Part shown: positions 60,907 to 64,000 of the stretch, piece after piece
Numbering within the stretch: the first letter of the stretch is position 1
Layout: each line of letters starts with the position of its first letter
Assembly (NCBI RefSeq): GCF_027853965.1
Contig: NZ_JAQGLB010000005.1
Location: forward strand, 124,001-188,000
Direction: 5' to 3'
Length of the DNA stretch: 64,000 nt
Source: Saccharopolyspora indica
GTDB lineage: Bacteria; Actinomycetota; Actinomycetes; Mycobacteriales; Pseudonocardiaceae
Notes under the pieces: model-generated
Told to the model about the DNA's origin: nothing
Databases searched by the model: none
Seen by the model: only the letters and a program-made list of their open reading frames with translations
Position numbers and translations under genes: made by a program

Positions 60907-62109
60907 CTACGCCCCAACCCCGTCGATCTGCTCGATCGTCGCGATCGACGGCCGCTCAACCTGCTGCAGATCCCGAGCCACCGCCTCCGCATCCCGGAGC
61001 ACCCGGACCGCGTTGCGCCAGGTCAGCTTGCCCAGGTCGGTCTCCGACCAACCGCGCTCAAGCAGCTCCGCGATCAGGTTCGGGTAACTCGCGACGTCCT
61101 CCAACCCCTCCGGAGTGAAGGCGACGCCGTCGTAGTCACCACCGAGCCCGATGTGGTCAACACCCGCAACCTCCCGCATGTGGTCCAGGTGGTCCGCCAC
61201 CGTCGGCACCGTCGCGACCGGCTTCGGGTTGGCCTCCTCGTAGGCCTGCAGCACCGCCTTCGCCTCCGACGAGGTGGACAGCGGATCGAAGCCGCGCTCG
61301 CGGAGAACGTCCTCAGCCGCCTTGGTCCACTCGACCGCCGCGGGCAGGACGAACTTCGGCACGAAGGTCGCCATCGCCACCCCGCCGTTGGCGGGCAGCG
61401 CGGCCAGCACGTCGTCAGGGATGTTGCGCGGGTGGTCGCATACCTCCCGCGACGAGGAGTGCGAGAAGATCACCGGCGCACGGCTGGCCCGCAGCGCGTC
61501 GCGCATCGTGCTCGGCGCGACGTGCGAGAGGTCCACCAGCATGCCCATCCGGTTCATCTCGCGCACCACCTCGACGCCGAAGGCCGTCAGGCCGTTCGCG
61601 GCGGGTTCATCGGTCGCCGAGTCAGCCCACGGCACGTTGTCGTTGTGGGTGAGCGTCATGTACCGGACACCCAGCTGGTGCAGCGCGCGCAAGGTCGCCA
61701 GCGAGCAGTTGATCGAGTGGCCGCCCTCCGCGCCCAGCAGCGAGGCGATCCGGCCGCCGGCCCTGGCCGCCTCCACTTCATCCGCCGTGCGCGCCAGCTG
61801 GAGCTCGTCCGGGTAGCGGGCGATCAGGTTGTGCACGCAGTCGATCTGCTCGAGGGTGGCGCTGACCGCCTTGTCCCCCTGGTACTCGGCCTTGACGTAC
61901 ACCGACCAGAACTGGCCGCCGACCCCGCCCGCTCGCAGCCTGGCCAGGTCGGTGTGCAGCCGGGCCGACTGGTCCTGGGCGATGTCGCAGCGCTCGAGGT
62001 CGTAGCCGACCTTCTCGCGCAACGCCCACGGCAAGTCGTTGTGCCCGTCGAGCACCGGGTTCTCGGCGAGCAGCGCTCGGGCCCGCTCCACGGCGGCCGC
62101 GTCGGTCAT
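60907..62109 (-). CDS. Membrane-dipeptidase family (M19) metallopeptidase
   Basis: A 400-residue renal-dipeptidase-like amidohydrolase with binuclear zinc ligands His23 and Asp25 (DGHNDLP), Glu128 (LLGAEGGHS), His196 (VDLSHVAPS) and His217 ([16 protein letters not shown]). It cleaves dipeptides, including those with D-residues, and no signal peptide is visible. ATG 62107-62109 is the start. It stands alone next to the HNH element. Confidence 0.91.
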   Translation of the reverse strand: MTDAAAVERARALLAENPVLDGHNDLPWALREKVGYDLERCDIAQDQSARLHTDLARLRAGGVGGQFWSVYVKAEYQGDKAVSATLEQIDCVHNLIARYPDELQLARTADEVEAARAGGRIASLLGAEGGHSINCSLATLRALHQLGVRYMTLTHNDNVPWADSATDEPAANGLTAFGVEVVREMNRMGMLVDLSHVAPSTMRDALRASRAPVIFSHSSSREVCDHPRNIPDDVLAALPANGGVAMATFVPKFVLPAAVEWTKAAEDVLRERGFDPLSTSSEAKAVLQAYEEANPKPVATVPTVADHLDHMREVAGVDHIGLGGDYDGVAFTPEGLEDVASYPNLIAELLERGWSETDLGKLTWRNAVRVLRDAEAVARDLQQVERPSIATIEQIDGVGA

Positions 62110-62214
62110 CAGAACACCTCAATCCGCGAGTTCAGCACCTGGCCGCGAGGATATCCGGCCGCCTGGAGAACTGATCGAATCGACTTATCCCGCCACCGGC
62201 CGCACTATCGGGGA

Positions 62215-62421
62215 ATGGACGAAATCCCCAGGCAGCAGGTCGGCAACGACCTGCCCAGCGTGCTCGCCGAGTACGGCCACCTGGCGGCACAGCTGCCGGG
62301 CGCGTCCCGCCAGCGCGCTGAGGCGCTGCGCGCACGCCTGGCCGAGCTGGACGAGCTGATCGACGAACACGTCGCCCGCCTGTCCGGCCTCCGGGAGACC
62401 GATCCGGTCAGCTGGTCGTAG
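62215..62421 (+). CDS. Small coiled-coil-like hypothetical protein
   Basis: A 68-residue protein, MDEIPRQQVGNDLPSVLAEY onward, with a strongly charged helix (ASRQRAEALRARLAELDELIDEHVARL) likely to form a coiled coil. No family is recognised. No good ribosome binding site is present (GGGGA is too close), so it may be leaderless. Its end overlaps the convergent regulator gene by 14 nt. Third-position GC is high, supporting coding. Confidence 0.55.
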   Translation: MDEIPRQQVGNDLPSVLAEYGHLAAQLPGASRQRAEALRARLAELDELIDEHVARLSGLRETDPVSWS

Positions 62422-62890
62422 CGCCTGCACCGAGCCCGTCGAGGGCTTTCCCGGTGGCCGAGATGACCTGCCCGAGGGCCGCGTTCAGCCGCTCCAGGTC
62501 GGCCAGGTCCATGCCCAGCAGCTCGACCACCCGGTAGGGGATCTTCTCGGCTTCCGAGCGCAGCTCCCGCCCCGCGTCGGTCAGGTCGACCGCGAGCTGC
62601 CGCTCGTCGCTGCGGCTGCGCGGGCGCACCACGTAGCCGATCGCTTCCAGCCGCTTGAGCAACGGGGACAGCGTCGCCGCCTCGGCGTGCAGCGCGCCGC
62701 AGAGATCCTTCACCGACCGCGGTGAGCTCTCCCACAGCGCGAGCATCACCAGGTACTGGGGATGCGTCAGGCCCATCGGCGCCAGCAGCGGCCGGTAGAG
62801 AGCGATGACGTTGCGCGATGCCACCGACAGCGCGAAGCACACCTGGCGGTCGAGGGCCAGCGGGTCTTCCCCCAGGTCGATCGGCTTCAT
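62408..62890 (-). CDS. MarR family regulator, OhrR-like
   Basis: A 160-residue MarR protein. The N-terminal LALDRQVCFALSVASRNV carries Cys18 at the position of the peroxide-sensing Cys of OhrR. The winged helix follows (VKDLCGALHAEAATLSPLLKRLEAIGYVVRPRSRSDERQLAV). It should sense organic hydroperoxides and de-repress a target. ATG 62890 with a GGAAGG-type site is preferred over GTG 62899. It diverges from the DUF5313 gene across a palindromic operator. No ohr gene is in the window. Confidence 0.85.
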   Translation of the reverse strand: MKPIDLGEDPLALDRQVCFALSVASRNVIALYRPLLAPMGLTHPQYLVMLALWESSPRSVKDLCGALHAEAATLSPLLKRLEAIGYVVRPRSRSDERQLAVDLTDAGRELRSEAEKIPYRVVELLGMDLADLERLNAALGQVISATGKALDGLGAGATTS

Positions 62891-62928
62891 CCGGGCCACC
62901 TTCCACCACGTTCCAACATGCGTTAATA

Positions 62929-62942
62929 ATTAGTGTACTAAT
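62929..62942. promoter_or_regulatory. Candidate OhrR/MarR operator
   Basis: ATTAGTGTACTAAT consists of perfect 6-bp arms around a 2-bp centre, in the AT-rich divergent promoter region. MarR/OhrR proteins typically bind such AT-rich palindromes covering the -10 region. Confidence 0.6.
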
Positions 62943-62988
62943 CAACGTGCGGCGGCGTCCCGCCCGCCGAGCAGAAAGGGGAGCAGCT

Positions 62989-63393
62989 GTGACCGGCACC
63001 AAGCCAACGCGCCCCAACCCGCTGCAGTGGATCTGGTACGCGCTGGGCGGCCGGCTACCCGAGCGCTACCGCGAGTGGGTGCTGCACGACATCACCTGCC
63101 GGACCTGGATACTGCGGCACGTCAGCCGCACGCTGGTGCAGCTCTCCCCCGGCCTGCTGTTCCTGCTGCTCCCCGGCCCGCTGTGGATCCGCGGCATGGC
63201 GGTGCTCGGCGGATACATCCTCGGCATCTGGTACTCGATGTCCTACATGGAGCACACCACCGAGTACCGGCTGTACAAGCACGGGTATCCGATCGGCGCG
63301 GGGAAGGCCACCCGGGAGGAGGCCAAGGCCGAGCAGCGCGCCGCCAAGGCCTCCCGCTACGAGCAGATCTACCGCAACGCGCCCGAGTCCTGA
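62989..63393 (+). CDS. DUF5313 family membrane protein
   Basis: A 134-residue protein with RPNPLQWIWYALGGRLPERYREWVLHDITCRTWILRH, the DUF5313 pattern, then two hydrophobic helices (LSPGLLFLLLPGPLWIRG, AVLGGYILGIWYSMSYMEH) and a basic tail. Function unknown. GTG 62989 follows GGGGAG. It is divergent from the OhrR-like regulator, which may control it, and its 3' end overlaps the convergent serine hydrolase by 25 nt. Confidence 0.85.
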   Translation: MTGTKPTRPNPLQWIWYALGGRLPERYREWVLHDITCRTWILRHVSRTLVQLSPGLLFLLLPGPLWIRGMAVLGGYILGIWYSMSYMEHTTEYRLYKHGYPIGAGKATREEAKAEQRAAKASRYEQIYRNAPES

Positions 63394-64000
63394 GCGACCG
63401 CTGCGGCGTGCACGGCGCGGACCAGGCGGTCGTTCTCCGGGGCAGCGCCACCGGGGAACGCGACGCGGCGGCGGTTGTAGCCGTAGGCGAGGCCGCTGCG
63501 CGGATCGGCGAACGCCTGGGCTCCGGCGGCTCCGCCGTGCCCGAAGGCGCCCTGCCCGAGGACCGGGTAGATGTTGTCGGGCAGCACGAACCCGAGCCCG
63601 TACACCTTGTGCGCGCGGTAGACGACGTCGTAGCCGACCGAGTGCAGCTGCGCGAAGGTCGCTGCCGTGTCCGGCTTGAGCAGCGGGGCCCGGCCGTCGA
63701 CCTCGCTGATGACAGCCGCGTACATGCCCGCCAGCCCGCGGGCGGAGGCGACGCCGCCGGCTGAAGCCTGGCCCTTCGCCCGCACCACGCGGTGGTTGGG
63801 CAGCTCCGTGAGCGCGACCGCCTCCGGGTGGTGCCGGTTCACGGCAACACCGGGCACGCTGTCCGGGGCGGCGGCCGCATCGGGCTCCGCCTCCGCCAGC
63901 TGCGCCGAGGTCGGCTGCATCGGCAGCGTGGTCCGGAACCGGGCCTCCTGCTCATCCGGCAGCCCGAGGTAGAAGTCCAGGTCGTAGGGCGTCCGGACGC
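63369..64000 (-). CDS. Serine hydrolase, EstB/beta-lactamase family (partial)
   Basis: The frame is open beyond the window edge; visible upstream residues read PYDLDFYLGLPDEQEARFRT, so the ATG at 63918-63920 is internal. The C-terminal half of a class C beta-lactamase-like esterase is present: SARGLAGMYAAVISEVDG, YGLGFVLPD and GHGGAAGAQAFADPRSGLAYGY, where HGG is the third active-site motif. The SxxK nucleophile lies outside the window. Confidence 0.85.
   Translation of the reverse strand, partial: VRTPYDLDFYLGLPDEQEARFRTTLPMQPTSAQLAEAEPDAAAAPDSVPGVAVNRHHPEAVALTELPNHRVVRAKGQASAGGVASARGLAGMYAAVISEVDGRAPLLKPDTAATFAQLHSVGYDVVYRAHKVYGLGFVLPDNIYPVLGQGAFGHGGAAGAQAFADPRSGLAYGYNRRRVAFPGGAAPENDRLVRAVHAAAVAQDSGALR

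Overview
The window is GC-rich, densely packed actinobacterial chromosome. GTG starts are frequent, genes often overlap by 4 nt, and several promoters look leaderless. An IdeR/DmdR-type iron box, a MarR/OhrR regulator, a lone actinobacterial-type QcrB, DUF6343, DUF5313 and DUF2277 proteins, and a DUF222/HNH (13E12-type) element all fit. The gene mix suggests Pseudonocardiales, probably Saccharopolyspora or a close relative; this is inference from gene content only. No tRNA, rRNA, CRISPR array, transposase or phage gene was seen.

Layout. 0-7.3 kb: end of a PLP-dependent ammonia-lyase gene, amidase, pirin, acetyltransferase, VIT/CCC1 protein, enoyl-CoA hydratase, DUF1177 protein and a divergent IclR regulator. 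7.3-10 kb: an AT-richer stretch leading to a 57-residue Gly/Trp repeat peptide gene, a perfect terminator and an ABC exporter. 10-15.9 kb: FAD monooxygenase, lone qcrB, CobW-type GTPase, DUF1992 protein, and a Cys-containing leader peptide ahead of a winged-helix regulator. 15.9-25.7 kb: a sulfate-ester scavenging locus (ROK regulator, peptide-type ABC importer, sulfatase, divergent TauD/AtsK-like dioxygenase) headed by a leader peptide with three consecutive Cys codons. 25.7-35.2 kb: RtcB/archease RNA repair pair, an ABC-F protein with a 7-residue leader peptide and hairpin, an MFS/HxlR divergent pair, and a coupled DUF2277-thioesterase-HTH-hydrolase operon.

35.2-40.5 kb is an accessory block. 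It lies between an internally deleted alpha/beta-hydrolase pseudogene and its intact paralogue. It holds a four-gene cassette (54-residue peptide, unknown protein, DUF6895-like protein, serine hydrolase) and a Crp/Fnr regulator next to a nucleotide-cyclase-like protein that ends in a RHIM/BASS-like amyloid motif. 41-49 kb: DoxX, a tripartite tricarboxylate transporter, an LCP-family protein, tatA, and an iron-siderophore pair sharing an iron box. 49-57.9 kb: ECF sigma factor, selD, then a second Cys leader peptide of the same type as the one at 14.9 kb, followed by three flavin-dependent monooxygenases. 58.1-60.8 kb: a DUF222/HNH gene enclosed by 219-bp inverted repeats. 60.9-64 kb: M19 dipeptidase, OhrR-like regulator, DUF5313 protein and a partial serine hydrolase.

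The strongest theme is sulfur. Three short ORFs, each starting at or next to the predicted transcription start and each with Cys codons near its end, stand in front of a regulator, a sulfate-ester uptake and cleavage operon, and a monooxygenase operon. This suggests that cysteine supply controls all three by attenuation. The least explained systems are the Gly/Trp peptide with its ABC exporter, the 54-residue peptide cassette, and the Crp/cyclase-like/amyloid-motif pair.
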